In this document: piece after piece, positions 31,371 through 40,706 of the stretch
Layout: each line of letters begins with the position of its first letter
How positions within the stretch are numbered: the first letter of the stretch is position 1
NCBI GenBank assembly: GCA_036261625.1
Contig: DATAKL010000049.1
Coordinates: 62,001 to 126,000 of the forward strand
Direction: 5' to 3'
Source: JAAXKN01 sp036261625
GTDB lineage: Bacteria; Bacteroidota; Ignavibacteria; Ignavibacteriales; SURF-24
Length of the DNA stretch: 64,000 nucleotides
Notes under the pieces: model-generated
The model's database searches: none
What the model saw: only the letters and a program-made list of their open reading frames with translations
What the model was told of the DNA's origin: nothing
Made by a program: the position numbers and the translations under genes

Positions 31371-33476
31371 TTAGCGGACGATAATAAATTTCACAAACTG
31401 GTTCTCGGAACCCTTGCCATCTGAGCCCTGTACATCAGTAACAGTGAGTATATAAATGCCGGTGCTGACAAACTGGTTTCCGTCGGTCTTCTGATCCCAG
31501 CTCTCATAATCGGTACCAAGGTGATCAATTGCCTTTACCAGATCGCCGGTTTCAGTAAATATCTTCAAAGTGCACTTATAGGGCAGGTTGAAGAATTTTA
31601 TCCTGTCCGGTGTACCCTGATTAAGAGCCCCGGTTTTATGCCCGTACCTGCTGGCAGGGTTTGGGGCCACGCGTACTTCATTTGCATTTTCCTTGCCAGC
31701 CTTAAAAGGAACGGCAGGAAGCATTGAGCGCGTAGCATATCGTGAACTCTCAAGTTTCTGATTTGGTACAATATCATCCGGGTTTTGTGTTCCGTTGTCC
31801 ACAGCAGTAACAGCATAATAGTAGTCGACGCCTCTCTGAACATTTTCATCAACAAAAGTTTTCTGATTGCGGTCTTTTGTTTCATAGACAAGTTCCCAGC
31901 GTGCGCCGCTTCTCTGATCCAAAGGATCGTCCACTAAAAGAGCGCCTTTTTTCCTGTAAACACGCCATGCATACCAGTCGTCGACCTTTGTGACCGCGTC
32001 ATTGAAGTAAGTTGGATCAGGATATAACCAGCTTACCGTAATTTTGTCGTTTCCTGCAGTAACCGTCATGTCCGGCGGGGGAGGGGTTGCAGGAACAGAT
32101 TTTCCCTGGCTTAAGCGTCCCCATGCCCAGTTTGCACGGTCAAGCACAGAAGCAAGACTGTCGCGGCCTTTCATCATATAGTTAAGTTTATCATCGTCTG
32201 AAATCTGCTTATTCATCCAGAGTTTTCCTATTGAGTCGGCCTTAGCCCAGCCAATGTCGCCTGCACCGACGGCATAAACAAATGTAATAGAATCAGCTCT
32301 TCCGAGGGCCTTATTCTTTGTAAGTTCATAAGGTCCGGCAGTTATAAATCTCATAGGTCCTTTTTCATACGGGAAAGGAGGCTCGACCGGGAAATGCCCG
32401 TCGGCATCGTCGCCGCGGTAGAGCATTCTTACACCGTCGGAGTGGTCACCCCAGAGGTCCAAAAGGATGCTTGCGTGAGCCATTGAATACGGCTGCTTTG
32501 TGTCATCAGACCTGTCCTGATAGCTCTTATCGGCATGCAGGAGTGTATAGCCGGGAATCTGAGTTGAATAGAGGTGGCCTGAAGTTCTGTCGGGGTCACC
32601 TGTATCATCACTGGATCCATTAGCAAAGCCCTGTGTATTAGGATTTTTCCCATCCCTGTAGTATGCAATATAAAGGCTGTCGCGTGCTCCGCCGAATTTG
32701 GAGGGGACCTTAAACCAGCTGTCGTAGTCATCCTCACCTTCGTAGCCGAAAGTACCCATTACGTTGCGTTCTCCGGCCTTGGTAGGACCGAAGCTGAAAG
32801 AAATAGGCCACCAGAAGCGAATTGTCTGGTCGGGAATAGTGTCCTGCGAAGTAGCCTGGCGCGGTATCTTAAGCTCGCCGGTAAACTTGTGAGTCGCCTT
32901 CCAGATAAAGTAGTCGGCATGATCAGGGTTGCTGAAGCCGTAGACTTCAACGTGGCTTCTGATGCCGAACTGCGGGAGCACATCTTCAAATTCAATTTTA
33001 ACATCGCTCTTAAGATTAGGATCCACACTCCAGAGGTATGGTGCTTCCTGAGTAACGCCGTCGACGACAATGTGCGGGGGGCGGTAGCGCCTGGTTTCCA
33101 GGGCCCAGTCGGTAGTACCGGGATTTGTCAGAGCGCCTCCGGCGCCTCCGATGTATGCCCCGTGTTTTACACCTTTCTGGTCTATTATTCCGTTATCGTC
33201 CAGTGAAACCGGGTTAAATATCTGATATAGCATATTAGACTGCCAGCGGTCGGCAGGCCAGTAGAATATTTCGCTTTTTTCGGCACCTTTGCCTGAAAGA
33301 TTCCAGCTGTACATGTTCTGCATGCCCCCGTCACCGGTCAGTTTATTGAAGGTAAGATTAAAGTTACCCACATCCAGGTTCATAATAGGAGGATTCTGCC
33401 TCCTCTGCCCGAATGCCGTAAGCGCCGGCAGTAAGAGCAGTACAAAAAATAAACTTATTGAATAGCTTCTTTTCAT
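31371..33476 (-). CDS. Large secreted protein with fibronectin-type and C-terminal sorting-like domains
   Basis: A 701-residue product with a signal peptide (ISLFFVLLLLPALTAFGQ). Residues about 25-460 are an uncharacterised region rich in Trp, Asp and Gly (MYSWNLSGKGAEKSEIFYWP), with no recognised catalytic motif. Residues about 470-600 resemble a fibronectin type III domain (PPPPDMTVTAGNDKITVSWL and KTFVDENVQRGVDYYYAVTA). The C-terminus (about 610-701; LKIFTETGDLVKAIDHLGTD and STGIYILTVTDVQG) looks like a FlgD-type/type 9 sorting domain. It lies between a TonB receptor (9-base gap upstream) and a PorV-like protein, so secretion to the surface and cooperation with the receptor is the likely picture. 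Confidence 0.72.
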   Translation of the reverse strand: MKRSYSISLFFVLLLLPALTAFGQRRQNPPIMNLDVGNFNLTFNKLTGDGGMQNMYSWNLSGKGAEKSEIFYWPADRWQSNMLYQIFNPVSLDDNGIIDQKGVKHGAYIGGAGGALTNPGTTDWALETRRYRPPHIVVDGVTQEAPYLWSVDPNLKSDVKIEFEDVLPQFGIRSHVEVYGFSNPDHADYFIWKATHKFTGELKIPRQATSQDTIPDQTIRFWWPISFSFGPTKAGERNVMGTFGYEGEDDYDSWFKVPSKFGGARDSLYIAYYRDGKNPNTQGFANGSSDDTGDPDRTSGHLYSTQIPGYTLLHADKSYQDRSDDTKQPYSMAHASILLDLWGDHSDGVRMLYRGDDADGHFPVEPPFPYEKGPMRFITAGPYELTKNKALGRADSITFVYAVGAGDIGWAKADSIGKLWMNKQISDDDKLNYMMKGRDSLASVLDRANWAWGRLSQGKSVPATPPPPDMTVTAGNDKITVSWLYPDPTYFNDAVTKVDDWYAWRVYRKKGALLVDDPLDQRSGARWELVYETKDRNQKTFVDENVQRGVDYYYAVTAVDNGTQNPDDIVPNQKLESSRYATRSMLPAVPFKAGKENANEVRVAPNPASRYGHKTGALNQGTPDRIKFFNLPYKCTLKIFTETGDLVKAIDHLGTDYESWDQKTDGNQFVSTGIYILTVTDVQGSDGKGSENQFVKFIIVR

Positions 33477-33485
33477 GTTAAATCC

Positions 33486-36400
33486 TTATATGTTTATACG
33501 GAGGCCAAATAAAATTCTTCTTGGATTAAGGAATATCGGGGCTTCAAGCCAGCCGGTATCAATATGATTGTCGTCTGACTTATACTGGCCAATCTTATCT
33601 GTGCCACCCTTGTCCGGGGTCTTAAGTGATTTCTTATAAGCATCATACTGATTTTGAGTCATGTTGCCTATACTGAGCCACTTGTTGTTGGTCAGGTTCT
33701 TAACTGTAAATACCAGTTCAAGGCTTCCGAATGAGGTATTAAATGCCTTGGATGCACGGAAGTCGATATTCCAGTAATTAACGTTTTCGGCATAAATCCA
33801 GAGACTGGGATCCTGCTCAACCGAGTTTAGAAGGGTTCTTCCGCCTGAACGCCATTCAAAGAAGAAATCGGCGTAGAGATCGCCAATCAGATAATTCAGT
33901 CCGTAGAAGCCTTCTCCAAGATCAGAAGGAGTATGCAGATTCAGGTTAACGTTAGCCCTCGGAAGAGGCACGGAGCTATAAACACCGGCATAACGTGCTG
34001 CATTATCTTTATACTTCACCAGGTTTTCATAGATTGTCGCCAGGCCCGACTGGCCGGAACTTGCGACCATATAGTCGTACATTGCGTTAAATGTAACGAA
34101 CCTTCCAACAGATTTCTCCAGGCGCAGTTCAACGCCTCTGATATCCTTATAGCCGTCAGGAACGTACTCTGTAACGTTGTTGTCTTCATACCAGTTTACA
34201 TAAGTGCGTGCAAGTGCGCGGTTGCTGATATCCTTGTAGTAAGCCGTAACATTTGCAATCAGATCAGCAAACATCATCTGTTCGTAACCGAACTCGTAAG
34301 AAGTGGTCTTTTCCATGAGCAGCCCAGGTGTTGGAACTGTCACTCCGCCCAGAACCGTATAAGTGTCGTAGAGGAAGGACATAGGCTGTCTCTGGTAAAA
34401 AGTGCCGTAGTTAAAATACATCTTGCTGGCCTCAGTAATCGGGAATGAAACACCGAGTCTGGGTGAGAGATAAATCTGAGACTGATTATTTGTTCTTGGC
34501 CATCCGGGAGGATTTGCAATTAAATCCCTGTAGGCAGCCCAGCGTTCATAGCTCATAGGATCGCCGGGAAGGTTCGGATAGATATCGTTCATCATGCGGG
34601 CGTATTCCTCACTTTCGGGGAAGCCGACCTGGAATCCTTTCTTGAACGGGTTAAAATAGTCAACTCTTAAGCCTGCATTAAGAATCATTCCTTCAAATTC
34701 AAGTTTATCCTGTGCATAAAGGCCAACCTGCAGAGGGTTGCTCTTCAGGTACTGCCAGGTGTCAGGCGTATAGGCAAGCTGGCTCTGGTACCAGGTGCCT
34801 GTGTAGACAAAGAAATCTTCCAGTCTGGCAGAAAAACCTGCGTCGAGCTGGTTATGACGCCCTATCTGTGCGGTAAAGTCACCCTTAAGCTGGAAAGTTG
34901 TTGTATAAGATGAGTCAACTCTCTGCGTTCCGCCATAGAGCTTATAGTTTCCGAGCGGGTCTGTACCGTAGTTTGTAGATGCATTAGGGCTTCCATATAT
35001 CGGAAGAGGGAAGCGGTACGTCTTCTTTGTAACATCGCTGTACATTGAGTACCAGAAGTTCGGGTTGCTGGTATCAGCCCTGAAAGGCTGAAGGTTCTGG
35101 TCGGTGTAACCCATCTGGAAATCAAGTGTATAGAACGCCTTAGCAGACAGAGTATGTGTCAGGCGTGCGCCGCCGACGATATACTTCTGGTCGAAGAACT
35201 GCAGACGGCTTAAGTTAAAGATCTGATCTGAGCTAGCGCCGCCAAGGAGCGCAGCCTGGCTTCTTACGGAGCTTTCAGTGCTGTTAAGGAATCCGAAGCT
35301 GGATGCCTCGTCAGATAAGGCGCCGCCGAAACTTGTTTTGCTTCCGCCGCTTAAGGTTGAAATATTGGCAAACATTCCGTTAACCGAAAGCCGCATATTC
35401 TCCTGGAGCTGTGTGGTTACTTTTAACTGGCCGTTCCAGTCTAGGTAGTGATCCCTTCCGCCAAGAGGGAATGCAAACTGCGAATTCTCGTATTTGAAGC
35501 CTAAGAGGAAGGTGCTCCTCTTTGCAAACTCACCATATAATGGTACCCATTCTCCGGGAACAGGTCCGGTCAGGCTTCCTTCAAAGTAGTAGTCAGGCTT
35601 ATTCTGATAATTATACTGCGGATGCTGAGCCTTCCAGAGACCAAGGATCTGATCAGGAGTAAACATGCCGATTTGCTTACTGTATGCACCCATAGTACGG
35701 GCTTTTACCCAGCCGGGAAAATTCCAGAAATCCTTTGGAACAACTGTCTGGTCGGCTTTTGTGACACCGCTCATGGCATACTGTCCTGCATAAACCTTGT
35801 AAATCCATGATGAGTCGCTGTAAGGGTTGGTTCCGAAATATCTTCTCTGTCCGGCCGGAGCCACGTCCATCTTTAGGGATACAGTGTAGCGGTCGCGCTG
35901 CCCGTCCTTGGTAACAACGTTAAGAAGGCCTGACTGTATGCCGCCGTATTTGGCTTCAAAACCGCCGGTTAAGACCTGCACCTGCTGGATTGTTGTTGAG
36001 TTAAGTGCAATGTATGAGTTTCCGGAACGCGGGTCCTGAAGTGAAATTCCGTCCAGGCGCACGTCGGTTTCCCTGATATTACCTCCTCTGACGCTGAGTC
36101 CGTTTCCTTCAGAGTTGCTTACAAGTTCGACACCTTTTATTCTTCCCATGAATTCATCAAGCCTTAGGACAGGCATCTGCTCAATTCTGGCACTTGCAAC
36201 AACTTCCTGTGTGCCTGAAACGTCCTGTTTGATGATCTCTCTCGGGGCCACAACAGTAATCTGTTCGGTTTGGATTGCGGTAGTACCAAGCTGGAAATTT
36301 GCTGTAATTGTACGGTCCAGATCAACTCTTACACCTTTCTGAACTGTAGCCTGGTAACCAATAATACTCGCCTTAAGAGTATAAACTCCCGGCTCAACAT

Positions 36401-36659
36401 TCATAATAAAATAATATCCGTCGGCATCTGTTGCAGCGCCGCGTGTTTTAGGAAGGGGAACTTCCCGTCCGTCGGCTGCAACAACGTGCGTGATGACAAC
36501 AGTTGCCGCGGGCAATGGCTCGCCGGTTTCCTTGTCTGTTACACGGCCGGTTATCTTGCCGTTGGCAGCAAAGACAAAGCTGTTCATTGCTACAAGTACG
36601 AGTCCTGTAACAAGAAGCAGTTTCATCCTGAAGAATTTAATAGTAGATTTTTTTTTCAT
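33486..36659 (-). CDS. TonB-dependent receptor with carboxypeptidase-regulatory N-domain
   Basis: The 1057-residue outer membrane receptor has a signal peptide (LLLVTGLVLVAMNSFVFA), a CarboxypepD_reg domain (about 33-120; GKITGRVTDKETGEPLPAAT and DADGYYFIMNVEPGVYTLKA), a plug domain (about 135-245; QMPVLRLDEFMGRIKGVELV, SVRGGNIRETDVRLDGISLQ) and a long beta-barrel. The barrel ends in ILFGLRINI. The class imports or tethers polymers and metal complexes using TonB energy; no classical SusD partner is present. It heads a minus-strand operon with the secreted protein and the PorV-like gene, with tight spacing. The ligand is not deducible. Confidence 0.88.
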   Translation of the reverse strand: MKKKSTIKFFRMKLLLVTGLVLVAMNSFVFAANGKITGRVTDKETGEPLPAATVVITHVVAADGREVPLPKTRGAATDADGYYFIMNVEPGVYTLKASIIGYQATVQKGVRVDLDRTITANFQLGTTAIQTEQITVVAPREIIKQDVSGTQEVVASARIEQMPVLRLDEFMGRIKGVELVSNSEGNGLSVRGGNIRETDVRLDGISLQDPRSGNSYIALNSTTIQQVQVLTGGFEAKYGGIQSGLLNVVTKDGQRDRYTVSLKMDVAPAGQRRYFGTNPYSDSSWIYKVYAGQYAMSGVTKADQTVVPKDFWNFPGWVKARTMGAYSKQIGMFTPDQILGLWKAQHPQYNYQNKPDYYFEGSLTGPVPGEWVPLYGEFAKRSTFLLGFKYENSQFAFPLGGRDHYLDWNGQLKVTTQLQENMRLSVNGMFANISTLSGGSKTSFGGALSDEASSFGFLNSTESSVRSQAALLGGASSDQIFNLSRLQFFDQKYIVGGARLTHTLSAKAFYTLDFQMGYTDQNLQPFRADTSNPNFWYSMYSDVTKKTYRFPLPIYGSPNASTNYGTDPLGNYKLYGGTQRVDSSYTTTFQLKGDFTAQIGRHNQLDAGFSARLEDFFVYTGTWYQSQLAYTPDTWQYLKSNPLQVGLYAQDKLEFEGMILNAGLRVDYFNPFKKGFQVGFPESEEYARMMNDIYPNLPGDPMSYERWAAYRDLIANPPGWPRTNNQSQIYLSPRLGVSFPITEASKMYFNYGTFYQRQPMSFLYDTYTVLGGVTVPTPGLLMEKTTSYEFGYEQMMFADLIANVTAYYKDISNRALARTYVNWYEDNNVTEYVPDGYKDIRGVELRLEKSVGRFVTFNAMYDYMVASSGQSGLATIYENLVKYKDNAARYAGVYSSVPLPRANVNLNLHTPSDLGEGFYGLNYLIGDLYADFFFEWRSGGRTLLNSVEQDPSLWIYAENVNYWNIDFRASKAFNTSFGSLELVFTVKNLTNNKWLSIGNMTQNQYDAYKKSLKTPDKGGTDKIGQYKSDDNHIDTGWLEAPIFLNPRRILFGLRINI

Positions 36660-37010
36660 AGCTTACCTGTCTTTTTGCAGTAAAGGCGTTATTTTTTTCA
36701 TAGGCATTTTAGATAATATTTCCGGCACAGTCGAGTCCAAAGATTTTCTAAAAAAAAGATTGAAAATTACACATCAGTTTTGTATAATCTACTCTTATAA
36801 ACCTTTGTCTCCCGGCCATTTATAATCTTCAATCCGGATCCTGCTAAACTTATCAATCATAACAGATGTTCGAAGAATCTTCTTTGCAGTTTAGTGCATA
36901 AATCGGGGCCATGCATTTTCTGGTAACGTCATTTATCATAGAATTTCCAAAACTATTTGTCTATATTGAGTGTTGCATATTTAAATAGAGAGAATTGAAA
37001 GGGTTTTAAT
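36660..37010. other. Intergenic region between divergent receptor operon and mnmA
   Basis: A 351-base AT-rich gap with no convincing reading frame or RNA gene. It must hold promoters for both directions. A TTTG near 36956 lies 18 bases before TATTTAAA, a poor match to the Bacteroidota promoter, so no promoter is called. No inverted repeat of note was seen. Confidence 0.6.
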
Positions 37011-38111
37011 TTGTCCAAAGGTAGAGTAATTGTAGCCATGTCGGGCGGAGTGGATTCCTCCGTAGCGGCGGCACTGCTGCATAATAAGGGTTACGAGGTA
37101 ATTGGAATAACGATGAAGACCTGGGGCTTCATGGAGGTGGGCGGCGCTCCGAAGCATGAATCCGGATGCTGCTCGCTTGATGCGATCTATGACGCAAAGA
37201 ATGTTGCCTCCATGCTCGGATTTCCCCATTACACGGTCGATTTTACAAAGGCTTTTGAAGAAGCCGTTATAGATAATTTTGTGGATGAATACATGCACGG
37301 CAGAACGCCCAACCCGTGCGTCATCTGCAACAGAAAGATTAAATGGGAGGAACTCTTAAAGAAAGCTGACGCCCTCGATGCTGAATTTGTGTCTACAGGG
37401 CATTATGCAAATGTTGAGTTTAACCCCGGAACAAAGCGTTACTGCCTGAAGAATTCCAAAGACAGCGGGAAAGATCAGACTTACGCTCTCTGGGGCCTTT
37501 CGCAGGAGAGCCTCAAAAGAACAATTTTTCCGCTCGGGATGTATAATAAGCCTGAGGTAAGAGGCCTGGCCGAAAAATTCCATCTTAAGACGGCCTCAAA
37601 GCCCGACAGCCAGGAAATCTGCTTTGTAGCAGACAATAATTATGAGAGATTCTTAAGGGAAAGAGCCCCAGAGGTTGTAAGTAACATCGGGAAAGGTGAT
37701 ATTTTATTAAACGGGAAGAAAGTAGGCATTCACAGGGGAATTCCTTTTTATACCGTGGGGCAAAGAAAGGGGCTGGGGATTGCTTTAGGAAAACCGGCCT
37801 ATGTAACTAAAATAGACTATAACAGCAATACAATTGAAATTGGGGATAAAAGCGGCCTCTTGCAGGAAAATCTCCTGGCCGAAGAGGTTAATTATCTATC
37901 CCTTGAGAGCTTAAAGCCCGGAAGCGTTGTCATCTGCAAGATCAGGTATTCCGATAAGGGCACACAGGCAGAAGTTATTTCTGCTGATAGCAACCATTTT
38001 GAACTGAAGTTCCATAACGCTAAAAGCGCAATTACTCCGGGGCAGTCTGCCGTAATATACGACGAGCAGGGTTATGTACTGGCCGGGGGAATAATTAAAA
38101 AAGGATATTAA
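37011..38111 (+). CDS. mnmA: tRNA-specific 2-thiouridylase
   Basis: The 366-residue enzyme thiolates U34 of tRNA Lys, Glu and Gln. The ATP PP-loop is MSGGVDSSVAA. The two catalytic cysteines are visible: NPCVIC (C103 as the nucleophile; C106 next to it) and SQEIC (C204), which correspond to the Cys pair of the E. coli enzyme. GRTPNPCVICNRKIKWEELL, STGHYANVEF and FYTVGQRKGLGIALGKP are family hallmarks. The start codon is TTG at 37011. A small membrane protein gene starts four bases after the stop. Confidence 0.95.
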   Translation: MSKGRVIVAMSGGVDSSVAAALLHNKGYEVIGITMKTWGFMEVGGAPKHESGCCSLDAIYDAKNVASMLGFPHYTVDFTKAFEEAVIDNFVDEYMHGRTPNPCVICNRKIKWEELLKKADALDAEFVSTGHYANVEFNPGTKRYCLKNSKDSGKDQTYALWGLSQESLKRTIFPLGMYNKPEVRGLAEKFHLKTASKPDSQEICFVADNNYERFLRERAPEVVSNIGKGDILLNGKKVGIHRGIPFYTVGQRKGLGIALGKPAYVTKIDYNSNTIEIGDKSGLLQENLLAEEVNYLSLESLKPGSVVICKIRYSDKGTQAEVISADSNHFELKFHNAKSAITPGQSAVIYDEQGYVLAGGIIKKGY

Positions 38112-38115
38112 AAGC

Positions 38116-38307
38116 TTGAACAGACGAATTTTAGAAATTTCAAACTATGCAACTCTTACAGTTATTGCAGTTCTGCTGCTAATTATTGCTCTGAGGGCTG
38201 TATCTCCGGAAAATATGAGATATGTGCTTTACTTTGCCATTTTTTTGTTAATTTTGCGCATTGCGTTCAGGGTGTTTTTCTATGTACAGGAAAAAAGAGT
38301 CAAGTAG
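38116..38307 (+). CDS. Small two-helix membrane protein of unknown function
   Basis: The 63-residue product starts with TTG four bases after mnmA. It has two hydrophobic stretches (ATLTVIAVLLLIIAL, about 12-26, and YVLYFAIFLLILRIAFRVFF, about 36-55) and a basic end (VQEKRVK). It stops with TAG at 38305-38307, in the same frame as the HNH protein that follows. I do not recognise a family. The gene status rests on spacing and hydrophobicity, so it may be a short membrane peptide. Confidence 0.55.
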   Translation: MNRRILEISNYATLTVIAVLLLIIALRAVSPENMRYVLYFAIFLLILRIAFRVFFYVQEKRVK

Positions 38308-38427
38308 AGGAGGCGTGTCTTCGAACCCTATAAAAGTACAAATGGTAAACTTAATGCAAAAGTCCTGGTACTGAATCAAAGCTATGAGCCGCTCTCGATA
38401 TGCAACGTCAGGAAAGCGATCATTCTA

Positions 38428-38853
38428 ATGCTGCTCAATAAAGCGCAGATGGTAGCCAATAAGGACCATAAAATGATCAACAGCGCCTACAGTTCATTCC
38501 CGTGGCCGAGCGTTATACGTCTGAACAGATTTGTCCGGATGCCTTATAAGAAGGTTATTCTTTCGAGGAAAAACATACTGAAAAGGGACATGTATAAGTG
38601 TGCCTACTGCGGCAGGAGCGATCTGCCGCTTACAGTGGACCACATTATGCCGAGGGCCAGGGGCGGGGAAGATATTTGGGAGAACCTGATTACCGCATGT
38701 ATTGTCTGTAATAACAAAAAAGGCAACAGAACACCCGAAGAAGCCAATCTTGTTCTGAGAATGAAACCTTATAAGCCTAATCACATCATGTTTATGACCG
38801 CCTCAGTCAGTAAAATGGAAGAATCCTGGAAGCCTTATCTTTTCCAATCCTGA
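38428..38853 (+). CDS. HNH endonuclease family protein (true N-terminus uncertain)
   Basis: From the first usable ATG at 38428 the product has 141 residues with a zinc-binding HNH fold: CAYCGRSDLPLTVDHIMPRA, then ENLITACIVCNNKKGNRTPEEA, giving two CxxC pairs and the catalytic DH. The gene is a common bacterial single-domain HNH family, whose N-terminus resembles KVLVLNQSYEPLSICNVRKA. That stretch is encoded here in the same frame from about 38356 to 38415, upstream of 38428, but no ATG, GTG or TTG precedes it back to the TAG at 38305. A GTG at 38315 behind AGGAGG (38308-38313) is in another frame. A rare start, a frameshift or a sequence error is possible. Confidence 0.78.
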   Translation: MLLNKAQMVANKDHKMINSAYSSFPWPSVIRLNRFVRMPYKKVILSRKNILKRDMYKCAYCGRSDLPLTVDHIMPRARGGEDIWENLITACIVCNNKKGNRTPEEANLVLRMKPYKPNHIMFMTASVSKMEESWKPYLFQS

Positions 38854-38969
38854 ATCTCTGTCCCAAAGGGATTCAAACTTAATCACTTTAAACTGACGAA
38901 ATTTCTTAATAGATTTAGTACTTAATTTTTTATTTATTTACTACTCAAAAAAGTTATTTGAAGGAAACG

Positions 38970-39953
38970 ATGGCGAAAAAGAGAATCCTGAGCGGAATGC
39001 GCCCTACAGGTAAGCTTCACCTTGGAAACTACGTCGGAGCGCTGGAAAACTGGGTGAAACTTCAGAACGATTACGAAAACTATCATCTTGTGGCAGATTA
39101 TCATATGCTGACTACGGATCTGAATACAGATTCCATCTGGCAGAATACACAGGATATGGTTATCGACTGGCTCTCCGCGGGCCTCGACCCCGTTAAAAGC
39201 CCGTTTTTCAGGCAGTCCCAAATAAAAGAGCATACAGAACTTTTTCTTCTTTTATCAATGCTTATTACAACAGCACGCCTGGAACGTAATCCTACGCTTA
39301 AGGAACAGGCCAGAGACTTAAATATAGAAAGCCTCGTCTATGGACATTTAGGATATCCGGTGCTTCAGGCTGCCGACATAATGCTCTATAAAGGGCAGGT
39401 TGTCCCGGTAGGTGAGGACCAGGTGCCTCACGTGGAGATAACGAGGGAACTTGCAAGAAGGTTTAACCTGCAGTACGGCGACGTCTTCCCTGAACCGGAG
39501 GCGCTCCTGACAACTTTTGCAAGGCTCCCGGGTCTGGACGGCGTTGCCAAAATGAGCAAGTCGTTAAATAATGCCATCTATCTTTCAGACACACCGGACG
39601 TGGTAACCGCGAAGATGAAAAAAGCCGTTACAGACCCTCTGAAGGTTAGGAAAGGCGATCCCGGACGCCCTGAAATATGCGTAGTATTCATGTATCACCA
39701 GAAATTCAATACTCCCGAAGCTGTAGCTGAAATTGAAGCCGGCTGCCGTTCAGGAGCCCTGGGCTGCGTGGAATGCAAGATGAGAGCAGCCGCGAGGATA
39801 AATGAAGTCCTCTCACCTATACTTGAAAAAAGAAGACATTACGAGGAAAACCCCGGGGAGGTTTTGGCGATACTGGAAGACGGTGAAAAACGTGCAGGAG
39901 CCGTGGCAGAGGATACAATGCAGCAGGTGCACGAAAAAATGAAATTAGGTTAA
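38970..39953 (+). CDS. trpS: Tryptophanyl-tRNA synthetase
   Basis: The 327-residue class I synthetase begins at the ATG at 38970 behind GAAGGA; an in-frame TTG at 38958 would place the binding site inside the gene. HIGH-like motif GKLHLGNY (residues about 12-19), YHLVADYHML, and the KMSKS motif in VAKMSKSLNNAI (about 195-200) are present. SRTGKL-type typical features like PTGKLHLGN are conserved. It activates Trp and charges tRNA-Trp in the cytosol. ScpA follows after 24 bases, so the two could be co-transcribed. Confidence 0.95.
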   Translation: MAKKRILSGMRPTGKLHLGNYVGALENWVKLQNDYENYHLVADYHMLTTDLNTDSIWQNTQDMVIDWLSAGLDPVKSPFFRQSQIKEHTELFLLLSMLITTARLERNPTLKEQARDLNIESLVYGHLGYPVLQAADIMLYKGQVVPVGEDQVPHVEITRELARRFNLQYGDVFPEPEALLTTFARLPGLDGVAKMSKSLNNAIYLSDTPDVVTAKMKKAVTDPLKVRKGDPGRPEICVVFMYHQKFNTPEAVAEIEAGCRSGALGCVECKMRAAARINEVLSPILEKRRHYEENPGEVLAILEDGEKRAGAVAEDTMQQVHEKMKLG

Positions 39954-39977
39954 TTTAAGAGATTTTCCGGGTAAAGT

Positions 39978-40706
39978 TTGTATAAAATAAAATTACAGCA
40001 GTTTGAGGGCCCTCTGGATCTGCTCCTTTTCTTTATTAAAAGAGATGAGCTGGATATTTACGATATTCCTATCTCCAAGATTACAAAGGATTTCTTCGAG
40101 TACATGAATATGATAAAGGCGCTCGACCTGGAAGTGGCCGGGGACTTTATTCTGATGGCCACAACGCTCATGCAGATAAAGGTCAGAATGCTCCTTCCCA
40201 AGGAAGTTGACGAAAAAGGGGAGGAGATAGATCCGAGAGCTGACCTTATAAAGGCTCTTCTGGAATACAAACGTTACAAGGAGATGACCGAGGAACTCTC
40301 ATTCCTTGAATCTAACCAGAGAAAACTGAGCTACAGGGGTAACTTCGAGGCTGACTATAAGGTCGCTCCCCCGGAATTCGGCACACTGCTTAAGAATGTT
40401 ACGCTCTACGACCTTATGAGGGCTTTTAAGAACGCCCTTATGGATAAGCCCAAGGAGCCCGTTCATGAAATTAAAAAGATACCGGTTTCAATTGAAGACC
40501 AGATAAACTATATACAGTCGCGCATCGAGAAGGATAAAAAGATGAGCTTTCTCGTGCTGGTCTGCGAAATGGGCGAAAAGATAAGGATAGTCGTTACATT
40601 TATTGCTTTGCTGGAAATGATTAAAATGGGTAAATTAGGGCTCAGGGAATCTGAAAATTTTAACGATTTTGTAATTTATAGTCTGGCTGATGGAGAAAAT
40701 TTATAA
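39978..40706 (+). CDS. scpA: Segregation and condensation protein A
   Basis: The 242-residue kleisin of the SMC condensin has the usual N-terminus YKIKLQQFEGPLDLLLFFIK and the KIRIVVTFIALLEMIKMGKL helix near the C-terminus, which binds the SMC head. The start is TTG at 39978. Its end overlaps scpB by 17 bases, the classic scpAB arrangement. SMC itself is not in the window. The complex compacts DNA and supports chromosome segregation. Confidence 0.94.
   Translation: MYKIKLQQFEGPLDLLLFFIKRDELDIYDIPISKITKDFFEYMNMIKALDLEVAGDFILMATTLMQIKVRMLLPKEVDEKGEEIDPRADLIKALLEYKRYKEMTEELSFLESNQRKLSYRGNFEADYKVAPPEFGTLLKNVTLYDLMRAFKNALMDKPKEPVHEIKKIPVSIEDQINYIQSRIEKDKKMSFLVLVCEMGEKIRIVVTFIALLEMIKMGKLGLRESENFNDFVIYSLADGENL

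Noticed and set aside
33933..34448. 171-codon plus-strand frame opposite the TonB receptor
   Set aside because: It lies wholly inside the barrel of a clear receptor gene, is Cys/His-rich with no recognisable family, and has no ribosome site; it is an antisense shadow.
36660..37010. Hidden tRNA or small RNA in the longest gene-free stretch
   Set aside because: No cloverleaf, GTTC-like T-loop or clear hairpin plus T-run was found by eye; only AT-rich sequence is seen.
38305..38853. HNH protein as part of a restriction or defence system
   Set aside because: No methyltransferase, helicase or other defence gene is nearby; it lies between mnmA and trpS, and single-domain HNH proteins of this kind are common and unassigned.
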